From contig CAUYUJ010000181.1 in the NCBI GenBank assembly GCA_963575745.1, forward strand, positions 40,001 to 104,000: DNA of 64,000 bases, read 5' to 3'. This stretch comes from Prorocentrum cordatum. Lineage: Eukaryota; Sar; Dinophyceae; Prorocentrales; Prorocentraceae. Each line of letters opens with the position of its first letter. Positions within the stretch are counted from its first letter, which is position 1. Shown piece after piece: positions 21,851 through 31,092 of the stretch. The notes under the pieces were generated by a model. That model saw only the letters and a program-made list of their open reading frames with translations, did no database searches and was not told where the DNA came from. The position numbers and the translations under genes are program-made.

Positions 21851-22030
21851 CCATGTGAACGACGAAACAAAAAGGGGTCTTACGCGAGATGGCATAGCTA
21901 TCCTGCGCGGTGGCCTACGCGGGCCGCCAGCGCGGCACGCTGCATTGCAGACGAAGGTGCTCACGCGCGACCTGACGCGGGCAGCTTACGCGCCAGCGTC
22001 GGCGCAGACGACCCTGCTTTCTCCCGTCGC
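21851..22030 (-). other. 180-bp introner-like intron
   Basis: It interrupts the phosphodiesterase between HRHM and VAALEEEFF and is bounded by the direct repeat CACATGG (minus strand, 22037-22031 and 21857-21851). It is homologous along its length to 44668-44850: both contain GGGCCGCCAGCGCGGCACGC, then GTCGGCGCAG. If cut after CACATGG it starts GC but does not end in AG. Its length is a multiple of three, yet reading through gives a foreign, Arg-rich insert, so excision is far more likely. Confidence 0.65.
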
Positions 22031-22777
22031 CCATGTGCCTGTGCACCCTCCATGGCCTGCAGGTGTGCCCGAGGTCGAACACGTGGACGCAGCACTGCAG
22101 GAGCATGCGCCTGTCGACCCTGCTCGCCTCCCGCATCTTCATGTCGGTCTCGAACTCTGTGGCCAGCGGCTGGTCGGAGCTCCGCAGCACCCGGGCGGAG
22201 AGCTTCTCCACCAGCTCGAAGTGGTGAGACATGTCCGTCGCCAAGATCGCCTCGATTATCTTCGAGCGGAGCGTAGTTGCCGCATCCGACTCTATACTTT
22301 CCAGCACGTTCATGCCCGGCAGCCTGAACGTCTGGAAGACCCTGTGGGCGTGCATGTTCTCCAGAGGCGATATGTCGTTGTATGTCATCGCGAGTGAGTG
22401 GGAGGTCTTCACCAGGAAGGCATTGTTCGTGCCCATGTGCCCAACGTCGTGGCCCACGCAAGCGATGAGGAGAGCCAATATGTCGTGATAGCTGAAATAC
22501 CTGCAGAACTGCCCTTCCGTCAAGGCCACATATGCAAACTGGACTGTGTCGACGGCGTGCCTCCAATCGTGGTATGGGTTGGCATTGTACTGCCTTGCAG
22601 ACGCGCCCATCCAACAGCGTAGCACACTCTCCTCGATGTTGTAGCGCTCCAGCAGCCCGAAGGGTGACTTGAAGGCGACCGACAGCAGGGCGACGTCCAG
22701 ATCGATGTCGCCCCTGGAACGCTTATCGAAATCAATCGACCTGAGGGTGGCCAAGTCGGAGTCTTCACTGGGTGCAC
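22031..22777 (-). CDS. 3',5'-cyclic-nucleotide phosphodiesterase, main catalytic exon
   Basis: This exon carries most of a class I (PDEase_I) catalytic domain, which hydrolyses cAMP and/or cGMP to the 5'-monophosphate. Motifs in order on the minus strand: NPYHDWRHAVD (about 22580), family YHNWxHAxD with the usual Asn replaced by Asp; IACVGHDVGHMGTNNAF (about 22450), the HDxxHxGxxN metal site; LENMHA (about 22365); ATDMSHHFEL (about 22235); and CVHVFDLGH (about 22085), whose Asp is the last metal ligand. It continues in the exons at 21780 and 20455. The upstream acceptor is taken as GGCGGAG/GT at 22778/22777, which keeps frame. Substrate preference cannot be told. No membrane or GAF domain is visible in this exon. 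Confidence 0.9.
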
Positions 22778-22794
22778 CTCCGCCTCTAGAAGGA

Positions 22795-22980
22795 GAGAAA
22801 ACGTAAACATAAACTATTGGCGCTCCGGCCGTTCCGCAAGGATTTCTTAGATCCGCGCTGGACTCCCCTCCCTGGCGCGCGCAGCGCCTGAGGGGCGGCG
22901 CCAGAGGCGCCGCCGGGAGTGGCCCATGCGCAGATCCAAGAAATCCGCGCGGAGCGGCGAAAGTTTATGTTTATGGCGTT
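22795..22980. mobile_element. TAGGGGAACG-family element, copy 4
   Basis: Contains ACGTAAACATAAACTATTGG, ATTTCTTAGATCCGCGCTGG, GGCGCCAGAGGCGCCGCCGG and AAGTTTATGTTTATGGCG. The two sides are inverted to each other. It sits within an intron of the phosphodiesterase gene. Confidence 0.8.
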
Positions 22981-23075
22981 TCTTCTTCTTCTTCTTCTTC
23001 TTTTCTTCTCCTTCTTCTTCTTCTTATGATTATTATTGTTATTGTTGTTATTATTATTGTTATTGTTGTTGTTAA

Positions 23076-23116
<41 letters not shown>

Positions 23117-23300
23117 GTAGTAGTATTAGTATTATTATTGTTGTTATTCTTAGTATTATTATTATGGTTATTGTTGTTATTATTAATACGATTATTGCTA
23201 TTGTTGTTATTGTTAGTGTTATTCTTATTACTATTAATATTAATATTATTATTAAACTTAGTATTATTACTATTATTGTTATTACATTATTTCTTCTTCT
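22981..23300. repeat. TTC then TTA/TTG microsatellite
   Basis: TTC triplets at 22981-23025, then about 265 bp of TTATTATTG variants, and TTC again at 23291-23308. All of it is intronic in the model used here. Confidence 0.95.
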
Positions 23301-23327
23301 TCTTCTTCAAGTCTTCACAGGGCGCAC

Positions 23328-23462
23328 CTCCACCTCGGTATCGCGGTGGGGAGCACGAGGCTTGGCTGGTGCCTCTGCTCCGGATGCCGCCCTGCAGGCC
23401 AGAGTCGTCGAGGGCCTCCAGCGGCAGCCTCCGCCTCGAGTGAGGTCGGGCATGTCCCCCCA
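23328..23462 (-). CDS. Phosphodiesterase gene, linker exon
   Basis: In the frame that splices cleanly to the catalytic exon, the minus strand reads LPLEALDDSGLQGGIRSRGT followed by a Ser/Pro/Arg-rich stretch ending RYRGG. It has no recognisable domain and would be the linker between the N-terminal zinc-ribbon part and the catalytic domain. The upstream border is uncertain and lies near an inverted repeat (23425-23705). Confidence 0.4.
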
Positions 23463-23705
23463 CAGGCGGATTTTCGGAAGAACAATACGTAAAACTAGTT
23501 GTTTAAAAAGGCCTCAAAATGGCCTCAAAACTAGGAGTCGGTAAAAAAAAGGCCTCAAAAGGCCTCAAAACTAGGATTTTCTGTTAAAAAAGGCCTCAAA
23601 ATGGCCAAAAATAGCCCAAGAATCGTCCCCAGACTATTTTTTCTATCATTTCTGGATATTCGCCCTGTAGAGAGACATGCCCGACTGAAGCCTCGAGGTG
23701 GGCTC
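23425..23705. repeat. Inverted repeat around an AT-richer intron
   Basis: About 38 bp at 23425-23462 (CTCGAGTGAGGTCGGGCATG ...) are repeated inversely at 23664-23702 (... CATGCCCGACTGAAGCCTCG). Between them are four copies of AAAAAGGCCTCAAAA and ACTAGGATTT words. In the gene model this is the intron between the zinc-ribbon exon and the linker exon. Confidence 0.6.
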
Positions 23706-23849
23706 CGGCGACGAGACCCGAACAAACGACGAGGTGGCCCAGCTGTCCATCGACTCGTTGTCCCCCCGGTGTCGTGCGGCGCCGCACTTCCGGCAGAAGC
23801 GCGCGTCGGGCATGAAGACGTTGCCGCACTGGGCGCAGGCGGGGTCCTC
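23670..23849 (-). CDS. Phosphodiesterase gene, zinc-ribbon exon
   Basis: The minus strand encodes EDPACAQCGNVFMPDARFCR then KCGAARHRGDNESMDSW. Two CxxC pairs 13 residues apart make a small zinc-ribbon/DZR-type metal site; from memory, similar short FCRKCG motifs are frequent in dinoflagellate proteins. Downstream comes a Ser-rich tail. It lies in the same strand and order as the catalytic exons, with no competing gene between, so I treat it as the same gene, although the joint to the linker exon is not proven. Confidence 0.5.
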
Positions 23850-23948
23850 CTCGAAGGAGGAAGAGGAGGAGGTGGAGGAGGGAGGGGGGAGGAGGAGGAG
23901 GAGGAGGAGGAGGAGGAGGAGGAGGAGGAGGAGGAAGAAGTGATTCTC
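23850..23948 (-). other. Inferred 99-bp TCC-repeat intron
   Basis: On the minus strand TCCTTCGAGGAG stands at both ends (23957-23946 and 23858-23847). Cutting after the first GAG gives TTCGAG/GAGAATC ... TTCGAG/GAGGAC, a GA-AG intron. The inside is TCC repeat. Because 99 is a multiple of three the frame stays open across it as poly-Leu. A GA donor is unusual but has been reported in dinoflagellates. Confidence 0.55.
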
Positions 23949-24527
23949 CTCGAAGGAGATCCCGAACCCAGGCAACACCGAGGCGAAGTCGCGGTCGCAG
24001 CCCCTGAAGAAGGCCTGGCCCGTGTTGACGCGGTGAGAGCAGCGCCCAGACAGGTCCTCCACCGCGCCCAGCAGCTGCTGGTGCCGGGCGGCGCCGAGCG
24101 GCCCGGGCAGCCCCTCGCAGCACTCCCTCAAGAAGTCGCGCAGCACCGCGTACGAGCCCACGTACTTCGGGCTCCCCTCGGGCACGCCGAGGGACGCGGC
24201 GTGGCGCGAGAGCGGCTGGCGCACGCCCTCGTCCGGGGTGGCGGGCGAGCCGTCCGAGAGCGGCGTCTGGCCCGCAGTCCCGCAGGCCCTGCCATCGGCG
24301 GTCGCGCCCGCAGCGCCTCCGCACAGCACGCGACCCGGCAGCCTCCACGGCTCGCTCTGTCGCCGTGGGCTCGCTCTGTCGCCGGGCATCGCCTTCTTGC
24401 GGCGCGGGCGCCCGTGCGGCGTTCCGGGGCGGGGAGCGAGGACGTGGCGGCCTGGGGGGGCGGCGGGCGAGCCCACCAGCGCAGCAGCCTCTGCGGGAGG
24501 GTGCCCTCGACGCGGCCGCTGCCTCAC
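23949..24527 (-). CDS. Phosphodiesterase gene, N-terminal exon (start uncertain)
   Basis: The minus-strand frame contains YVGSYAVLRDFLRECCEGLP, then CSHRVNTGQAFFRGCDRDFA and VLPGFGISFEE, with ordinary amino-acid composition from about 24220 to 23949. Upstream of that it is Arg/Pro-rich and may not be coding. The frame is shared with the zinc-ribbon exon. No known domain is seen and the start codon is not identified. It may instead be a separate short gene. Confidence 0.4.
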
Positions 24528-24837
24528 GCCGCCAGCTCCTCTGTCGCGCGGCCGCGCGTCGCCGCGCGAGGTGCCGCGGCGGACGCTTCACAGGAATAGA
24601 GAGGCGGCCCGGCTGCCGAGGTGGAGTGGGCGCAAGCTGACATCTGCCCTCCGCTCGGGCGGTGCCTTGCGGCAGCAGGATCACCCCGTAAACCGCGGGC
24701 TGGAGCCAAAAGGCGAGACGCCGCGTGGAGCGCGCTTGTGCTTCCTGCTCAGGGTGGTTTCAGCCTTCAGCACACGCCAGCCATCAGCGTTTTTGGAGAC
24801 AGAACGTAAAGGGCACGTCCCTGCCACGAAGAAGACA

Positions 24838-24980
24838 ATCCGGAATCCCACCAGCCCTCTGGGCGTAGGTGGTCTAGAGCAGATCCTCTTCCACCCCTCC
24901 CTCTTCCCCCTTGGGGAGGGGTTTACCCCTCCCCCTACCCCCTCCCCTGGACCTGGACGGGGGGGGCCGCGGGTAGTTAG
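24838..24980. repeat. Dispersed repeat (AATCCCACCAGCCCTCTGGG), copy 1
   Basis: AATCCCACCAG, CCTCTGGGCGT and a following CCCTCC/GGGAGGGG palindromic stretch are shared with 56689-56805. Confidence 0.6.
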
Positions 24981-24984
24981 AGCG

Positions 24985-25530
24985 TCCAAGATGGCCCAAG
25001 ACGGCTCCAAGAGCGCCTCAGAGAACCCAAGATGAGCTCCAAGATGGCTCAAGATAGCGCAAGATCGCTCACGATGGCTCCTAAGATGGTTCCAAGAAGC
25101 CCAAAGACGGCCCCAAGATAACTCCAAGTGGCCAAACAGCTCCCCAAGGAGGCCCCGAAGAGGCCAAAATCGTCCCAAAACCTAAGGAAAATCAATGATT
25201 TTTGCTTTCTCGCCTTTTCGCTTCCGATGGCCATCCGAGGCCTGGAGATGGCTCCAAGATGGCCCAAGAGGGCCCCAAGAGAGCCCCAAAAGAGCCCCAA
25301 GACGGCCCCAAGAGCGCCCAAGAGCACTCCAAGAGCGTTCCAAGAGGGGTCCAAGAGGCGATTTTAGGGGCTTCCGAGGGGGGACGCTAATTAAACCCCC
25401 CCTCTTGTTTGATCGACTCCCTCCAAGATGGCCCCAAAAGCGCCCCGAAGGCTCCCCAGAGCGCCTCAAGAGGGTCCCAAGAGGCGCCCAAGATGCCCCA
25501 AGGCGCCCAAAAAGCCCTCCAAGAGGCCCT
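24985..25530. repeat. CCAAGATGGC degenerate repeat
   Basis: Dozens of variants of CCAAGATGGCTCC, CCAAGAGCGCC and CCAAGACGGCC in one direction, period about 11-15 bp. Same family as at 2530, 51600 and 59670. Confidence 0.8.
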
Positions 25531-25549
25531 CAAAAGACCCCCAAGAAGC

Positions 25550-25690
25550 TCCTTCCCCTCCTCCTCCTCCTCCTCCGATTCTTCCTCCTTCTCCGTCCTC
25601 CTCCTCCTCCTCCTCCTCCTCCTCTTCCCCCTCCTCCTCCTCCTCCGACGACGACGACGACGACGACGACTCCTCTTCCATCCTCCCCCT
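25550..25690. repeat. TCC/GAC microsatellite
   Basis: CCTCC triplets, a short run of GACGAC at 25648-25669, then CCTCC again. Confidence 0.9.
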
Positions 25691-25812
25691 CTCGGGGTCT
25701 GTGACAGCTTCCCCCGCCCTTTGTTATTCTGCATGCTCCCCGACTTCCCTGATCACCTCAACTCCCCTGAGCATCGTTTCTGGATGGGCTGGTGGGGATA
25801 CGCGAAGCGTCA

Positions 25813-26072
25813 ACAATTCGAGACGTCTGGTAGTGAGTGCTCGGAGGGCTTTTCATCAGTCTCGACGCTGGCTGTATGCGCCATCCCTGGCATCGGTGCA
25901 GCTGGAAATGGCTGAACGATGGAGGACGCTGCCCCCCACCCGAAACTGGCAAGCGACAACAACGGGAGCACGCTGAGGGTTGCTGCTCCAAACGCTCCAG
26001 GGCCGTCGACGGCCTCTTCCCGCAGGAAGGCCAAGCCATGCGTCGTGCACGTCTCGATCCTCCCGGCCATCA
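25813..26072 (-). CDS. Possible small ORF or last exon, unknown
   Basis: From an in-frame ATG at about 26072 the minus strand reads MAGRIETCTTHGLAFLREEA, then VDGPGAFGAATLSVLPLLSL, and ends about 45 residues later before a TGA. Composition is ordinary and not repeat-derived, with a mildly hydrophobic middle. There is no family match and upstream is GC-rich repeat. It could be the end of a longer gene or chance. Confidence 0.25.
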
Positions 26073-26139
26073 CGGTGCAGACGCCGGGCTTGCCCAGAGC
26101 TGGGAGCTTGTGGACAGCGTGTCGCCGCGGGGCCTCGGC

Positions 26140-26315
26140 GGCGCGCCGTCCCCTGCCCTCGGACAGCGTGCCGGCCCGCTCCGCGGGGCGGGAGGCTCGG
26201 GAGAGCTCGGGACGTTGAGGCACTGGTGGGGGGGGCCCGGGAGTGGATAGCACGTCGCACCGCAGCGCGGTAGGCCAGCACCGGCGGAGCGGCACGCTGT
26301 CCAGAAGTTCCCGAC
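26140..26315. repeat. Dispersed repeat (CTCCGCGGGGCGGGAGGCT), copy 1
   Basis: Contains CTCCGCGGGGCGGGAGGCT and GACGTTGAGG, then about 120 bp on the words CGCACCGCAG and TTCCCGACCG. The same order occurs at 41560-41715. Confidence 0.55.
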
Positions 26316-26550
26316 CGTGTGCCGGGCGCCACCCGGCTCGACCTGGGGGGGGGACGCAGGAGTGCACTTGGAAGAGAAAGCAGGGCGGCCAAGAGCACGA
26401 GACGAGGAGAGACGAGAGCTCGGGCCCTGCTCTAGTGCGCGGGCTCGGCGGTGGGCGGCGTCCCCTTGAAGAAGAAAGCCTGGCAGAGACGGGCCTGAAT
26501 CGACGAAGACGACCTTTCCCCGAAACTTTGCGGGGGGGGCGCAGGAGTCG

Positions 26551-26687
26551 GCGGCGAGCGAGGGGAGGAACTGAGAAGGCCTTCTCAGAATGCACGGAAG
26601 TCCCCCAGCTTTCCCGGAATACACAAACAAAAGACCCTCTTCTGAGAAGGCCTTCTCCTTCTCACTTCCCCTCCTTGCTCGCCGCCG
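26551..26687. mobile_element. Foldback element with GCGGCGAGCGAGG ends, copy 2
   Basis: The left end TCGGCGGCGAGCGAGGGGAG and GAGAAGGCCTTCTCAGAA are repeated inversely on the right. Shorter middle than the copy at 6608-6807, with TACACAAACAAAAGACCC in the loop. Confidence 0.75.
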
Positions 26688-26689
26688 AA

Positions 26690-27900
26690 TTTGGTTTTTG
26701 TATCATAATTCGGGTCTCCGGCGGCCGTTCGGGACGATCCGGGCACCCCCAGAACGCCTCGGCGAGGCGCAGCTGCTGGCAAGCATCCCGTGGATGGAAG
26801 ACCGCCAGGAAAAGACGAGAACGTCCGAAAACCTCGCTCGCTCGCCGCCGAAGGAGGACGGCGAGGAGGACGATCCTCGCGGCGGGGGCCGGCGGGAGGG
26901 GGGGTTGGATGGGGGCCTGCTGCCGACGGCCGAGGCCAGCTGCAGCTTCAGCTCCGCGTCGCACGCCTGTGGGTCTCGGAGCGGAGGGGGCGGACGGGGA
27001 GGTGCATCCAGCAACGAACGCATCCAGCAACGAACGCAGAGCCTCCTGGAAGTACAGACGCAGAATTGTTACGACATGTGTGGTGCCATGGTGTCTACTT
27101 CCATTCGTAGTTTTCGGCCCGAGCCGCGAGAGAGTTTAAGCGCCAGTTGGGCTTCTCAAGAGCCCAAGGGCCTGCGCTAACACATACTCCTACCATCGCC
27201 TGTTGAAAAAAAGCATCGTGCGCCGATCATCCACAGGAGGGCGAGAATGATGTCATCATACGATTGGCTCAGGATACGTCTTGGGATTTTCCAGGGAGTA
27301 TCTCGCCGCCCTCGTTTCTACAGCCCGTGTGAAGCATGCGAAAGTAAGGGACATCTGGGAAATCTTGGAGCGCATCATTGTCATGACCTCTTGCTCCTCT
27401 GAGGTGGAAAGAGGGGGGTGAAAGCAGGTGGCGGCATCCGAACCCTACCCCCACCAATCATCAATTCTCCAGAATCGTTGATCGGCGAGGGTAGGGTCCA
27501 GATTTCGCCGCCGGCAAAGGCTGGGGAGGAGGGTGTAGGCTTCAGCTCCGATATCTTCCTCCTTTACGCTGAGGCTACCGCGATCGAAGAAGTGGTGGAA
27601 ACAGTGAGGTCCCTGACTGATGGCCACCAACCACCAGTCGAGTGACTTAGGTCTCCGAGACAAAACGGCAAGGAGCTGGATGGTGGTGCCGCCGGAGGGC
27701 GGGGAAGCCTTCTTCCTCCTCCCCCCATGCAATGTGTGTGCATGTGTGTGAGAACGTGGATCGATCTATACATATAGGCATATAGGTGTACATGCATGTG
27801 TGATTGGATCTATGCAAGTGCATACGTGTCCATGTACGCATACACATGTATGGATACATATATACAAATGATACCGGAGAAAAAAAAACCAATCAGATTT
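26690..27900. other. No supported gene
   Basis: Moderate-GC sequence. Open frames around 26790-27110 overlap on both strands and are Arg/Gly-rich. A CCGAACCCTACCCCCACC word at about 27438 resembles the short repeat of 5.5-6.4 kb. No further structure was seen. Confidence 0.4.
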
Positions 27901-27901
27901 T

Positions 27902-28330
27902 TGTTAGGGCTATAGGGCTATAGGGCTATTGGGCTATAGGGCTATCCGGCTATCCGGCTATAGGGCTATCGGGCTATAGGGCTATAGGACTGTGACCTAT
28001 AGGGCCATAGGGCTATAGGGCTATGGGGCTATAGAGCTATATGGGCAATGGGGCTATAGGGCTATAGGGATATAAGGCTATTAGAGCTATAGGGATATAA
28101 GGCTATAGGGCTACAGGGCTATAGGGCTATACGGCTATAGGGCTATAGGGCTATAGGGCTACTGGGCTATTGGGCTATTGGGCACCCCCGGGCACCCGGG
28201 CACCCCTGGGCACCCGGGCACCCCCGGGCACACGGGCACCCGGGCACCCGGGCCCGGCCACCGAAATCGGCCACCCGGGCACCCCCGGGCACCCGGGCAC
28301 CCGGCCCCAGCCACCGAATTCGGCCGCCGA
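27902..28330. repeat. GGGCTATA satellite passing into GGGCACCC satellite
   Basis: About 275 bp of TATAGGGC units with single-base variants, then from 28178 about 120 bp of GGGCACCC/GGGCACCCCC units. The change of unit is abrupt and the GGGC core is kept. Confidence 0.9.
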
Positions 28331-28383
28331 CCTCACCTCAGCTTTATATCCGCTAGGACCCCTACAGAAGCAAGCTCTGATTG

Positions 28384-28494
28384 GGGTATATATATATATA
28401 TATATGCATGCATGCATGCATGTATGTGTATGTGTATGTGCAGGTGTAGGTGTAGGTTTAGGTGTATGTGTAGGTGTGTGTGTGTATAGGTGTA

Positions 28495-28561
<67 letters not shown>

Positions 28562-29110
28562 GTGCATGTGTATGGATGTGTTTGTATGTATGTATGTATG
28601 TATGTATGTATGTATGTATGTATGTACGTACGTACGTACGTACGTACGTACGTACGTACGTATGTATGTATGTATGTATGTATGTATGTATGTATGTATG
28701 TATGTGTGTATGTATATATGTATGCAGGCATGCATGCACATTTGTATGCATGCATGCATGTATGAATGCATGTCTGTATGTATGTGTGGTTGCACGTTTA
28801 CATGTACGTACATGTTGTTGTATGCATATATCTATGTATATGTGTAGGTAGATGCATGCATGCATGCATGCATATATGCATGTGTGCATGTATGCATGCA
28901 CGCGTGCATGCATGCATACGTGCGTGTTTGTATGTGTGCATGTAGGTATGCATGCATGGTTGTAGGTAGGTGTGTATGTATGGGCGTATGTGGTATGTCT
29001 GCCTGCCTGTCTGCCTGTCTGCCTGTTTGTTTGTGTGTCCGCATGTATGTATGTATGCAGGCATGCATGTATGTACATATGCACATGCGTATGTGTGCAT
29101 CTATGCACGT
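28384..29110. repeat. TA, TG and TATG/TACG microsatellite complex
   Basis: TA run at 28386-28402, GTGTATGTGTATG hexamers at 28420-28590, TATG tetramers at 28590-28725 with a TACG patch at 28625-28660, then looser GCATGCATG to 29110. Frames reading poly-Cys-Val or His-Thr are artefacts. Confidence 0.95.
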
Positions 29111-30100
29111 GCACATTGCTCGATGGCTCGCTCGCAAATGTAGATATACAGAAGATCTGTGTACCATTCCCTCAGGGTTCCGTCTCCTGCACGGGCACGG
29201 GGAGGGCGACCGACAAACAATAAGGGGAACGTGCATACTGAGGACGGAAAGCACGGAAACGAACAGAGTATGGAGGAGGCAGAGAGGCGGGAGAAGGAAC
29301 AGCAGAAGGAAGAGGGACACAGGCGGAAGGAAACTGGGGAGGAGGAGGAGAGGAGGAAGACGCGGACGAGGACAGGGCGACTCCCCCCTCCGTTCCTAAC
29401 TACCCCTCCTCCCCCTCCCCCTCCCACTCCCCCTCCTCAACTCCCCGCCCTGCTGAGTTTCACGCCGCAAATGAGGCATCAACCCTCGACGGTTCTCTTG
29501 CGATACGTGTTGTAGTGTCTCGGACGCTTCCCTCGGCGCTCGGACATCGCATCATTGCCCCCCCCCACTCCTCCTCGTCCTCCTCGCCCTCCTCTCCTCC
29601 TCTTCCCCTCATCCTCCTCGACAATGACTCAATGCGAATACTACTCTCCGACTCCCCCGAAGATGGCCGGGGAATGCCCCCCCTTCCGCGTCATGCTTTC
29701 TTTAATAAAAGACTGCATTTGTTGGTCTTTCCGATGGTCGTTGATCATCGGAACCTTTTGGGTGTCTCACAATGGTGCTCCTGCTGCAGCGTTGGCATAC
29801 TCTTGGGATCGGCAGGTTGCCCCCGTCGTTCATAATGGCGCTCTCGCCCCAACGAGGGCCGCTTTTACGGATCCAAGTGCTTACTCATCGTTGCTGCCCC
29901 GCTCCTTTACCCTCCCCAGCCTAACCCTGCGCACCTTGACCCTCCCGTTTCTCCCACTCCTGCTCCTGCTGCTGCTGTTTCTCCTCGTCATCCTTCTTCC
30001 TCATCCTCCTCGTGCTCATGCTCCTGTCCATCCGCCGCCTTATCCTCCAATTCACGCAGCTCCCAAGAAGCGAATTTCGAACGGATCGGTGGAAGGGGTA
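29110..30100. other. No supported gene; partial duplicate of 30340-30560
   Basis: The DNA around 29622-29860 resembles 30335-30560 in order (CAATATGAATA/CAATGCGAATA, then CTCTCCGA/CTCTCTCGCC and GGCTTCC-type words), suggesting an old duplication. GGCAGA- and CCTCC-rich low complexity lies at 29275-29440 and 29940-30010. Confidence 0.4.
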
Positions 30101-30101
30101 G

Positions 30102-30142
30102 GATGTCAGATACGGCGCGAGCGCACCTAGCTTGTCCCCCTC
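30102..30142 (+). repeat. Dispersed ~38-bp repeat, copy 2
   Basis: GATGTCAGATACGGCGCGAG and CGCACCTAGCTTGTCC, then a CCCTCCC tract. Compare 4224-4262 (minus) and 31060-31092. Confidence 0.7.
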
Positions 30143-30144
30143 CC

Positions 30145-30330
30145 TTTCCCCTCCCCCTATCCTCCTCGACCTCCTCCATTTCCTCCTCCTCCTCTTCCTC
30201 CTCCCGCTCCCCCTCCCCCTCCCCTCCATCTCCCCCTCCTCCCCCCTTCTCGTCCTCCCCGTCCCCATGCCCTCCTCCTCCCCGTCCCCCTCCTCCTCCC
30301 CTTCCCTCCCTCTCCCCCTGCTCCCCCTCT
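30145..30330. repeat. TCC/CCCCTCC low complexity
   Basis: Pyrimidine-only stretch of about 185 bp. Confidence 0.9.
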
Positions 30331-30779
30331 ATAATTACACAATATGAATAACACTCTCCTCTCTCGCCTGATGACGTTCGGGAGATGCCTGGCCCCCCTC
30401 CGCGTATTGTTGTTTACACAAAATGGCTTCCGCTGTTTCTTTCAAAATGTTGCTCCCGCTGAAGCGCTGCCCCCATTTCTGCCCCTCTGGCTGTTTCAAA
30501 TCGTGCTGCCGCTGCAGCGCGGGCGTTTTCGGTCCTTCCGGATCGGCACCAAAATCTTAAAAATGCCCACCCCGAAAAAACCATCGGAATTGATTCTACA
30601 CTCGGTGTCGATTCGTTGATTTTTTTGAGCGTCGTCGTGGAAGCCATGTTGCAAGCAAGGCCAGCGGGTGCTCTCCATCAGCCCCGCCTTTTGTGGAGCT
30701 TTTCGAGGAGCCCAAAGAGCTAGACATGGAGCCACGACTTTAGACCGGCCCAAACCTCTCGAAGACGAGCCTCCAAAGA

Positions 30780-30960
30780 ACCCAGCGCCATGCCATGACA
30801 TGCTGTGCGGTGTTGCGTTCTGCGCCGCTGTGCGATGCCATGCTTTCCGTTGCAATGCTTTGTGATGCAATGCTTCACTGCGCAATGCCACGCCATGCTA
30901 TGGCATGTTACGCTATGCCGTGCTCTTCTACGCCATGCCATTCCGTGCTCTACCATGCAT
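30780..30960. repeat. ATGCnATGC degenerate repeat
   Basis: GATGCCATGCTTTCCGTTGC, CAATGCTTTGTGATGC and similar words repeat about every 10 bp. No gene was recognised in 30330-31280. Confidence 0.65.
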
Positions 30961-31059
30961 CGCGTACCCTCTCGCGATCTTTGCCCTGCTCGACATCCGA
31001 GTGTGCGAAAAGCGATGTTACCTACGCCATGGTAAGGAATGGGAGGGAGGGGTAGGACG

Positions 31060-31092
31060 ACAGATGACGCGAGCGCACCTAGCTTGCCTTCC
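31060..31092 (+). repeat. Dispersed ~38-bp repeat, copy 3
   Basis: GACAGATGACGCGAGCGCAC and CTAGCTTGCC followed by pyrimidine-rich DNA, as in copy 2. Confidence 0.65.

Larger units (their letters stand above)
22778..23327 (-). other. Inferred 550-bp intron between 26-bp direct repeats
   Basis: GTCTTCACTGGGTGCACCTC (from 22761) and GTCTTCACAGGGCGCACCTC (from 23311) begin 26-bp repeats that match at 23 positions and lie exactly 550 bp apart. On the minus strand the intron can be cut as GGAG/GTGCGC ... GGCGGAG/GTGCAC, a canonical GT-AG intron that keeps the reading frame. Inside are an inverted-repeat element (22795-22980), a TTC run and 260 bp of TTA/TTG repeat. Confidence 0.65.

Noticed and set aside
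27255-27270. ATTGGCTCAGG resembling the end of the dinoflagellate spliced leader
   Set aside because: Only about ten bases agree, with no TTTTGGCTCAAG core, donor or downstream gene; likely chance.
28170-29114. Cys-Val and His-Thr-rich frames of over 200 codons
   Set aside because: Pure products of TATG/GTGTATG microsatellite; no start, no flanking coding signal.
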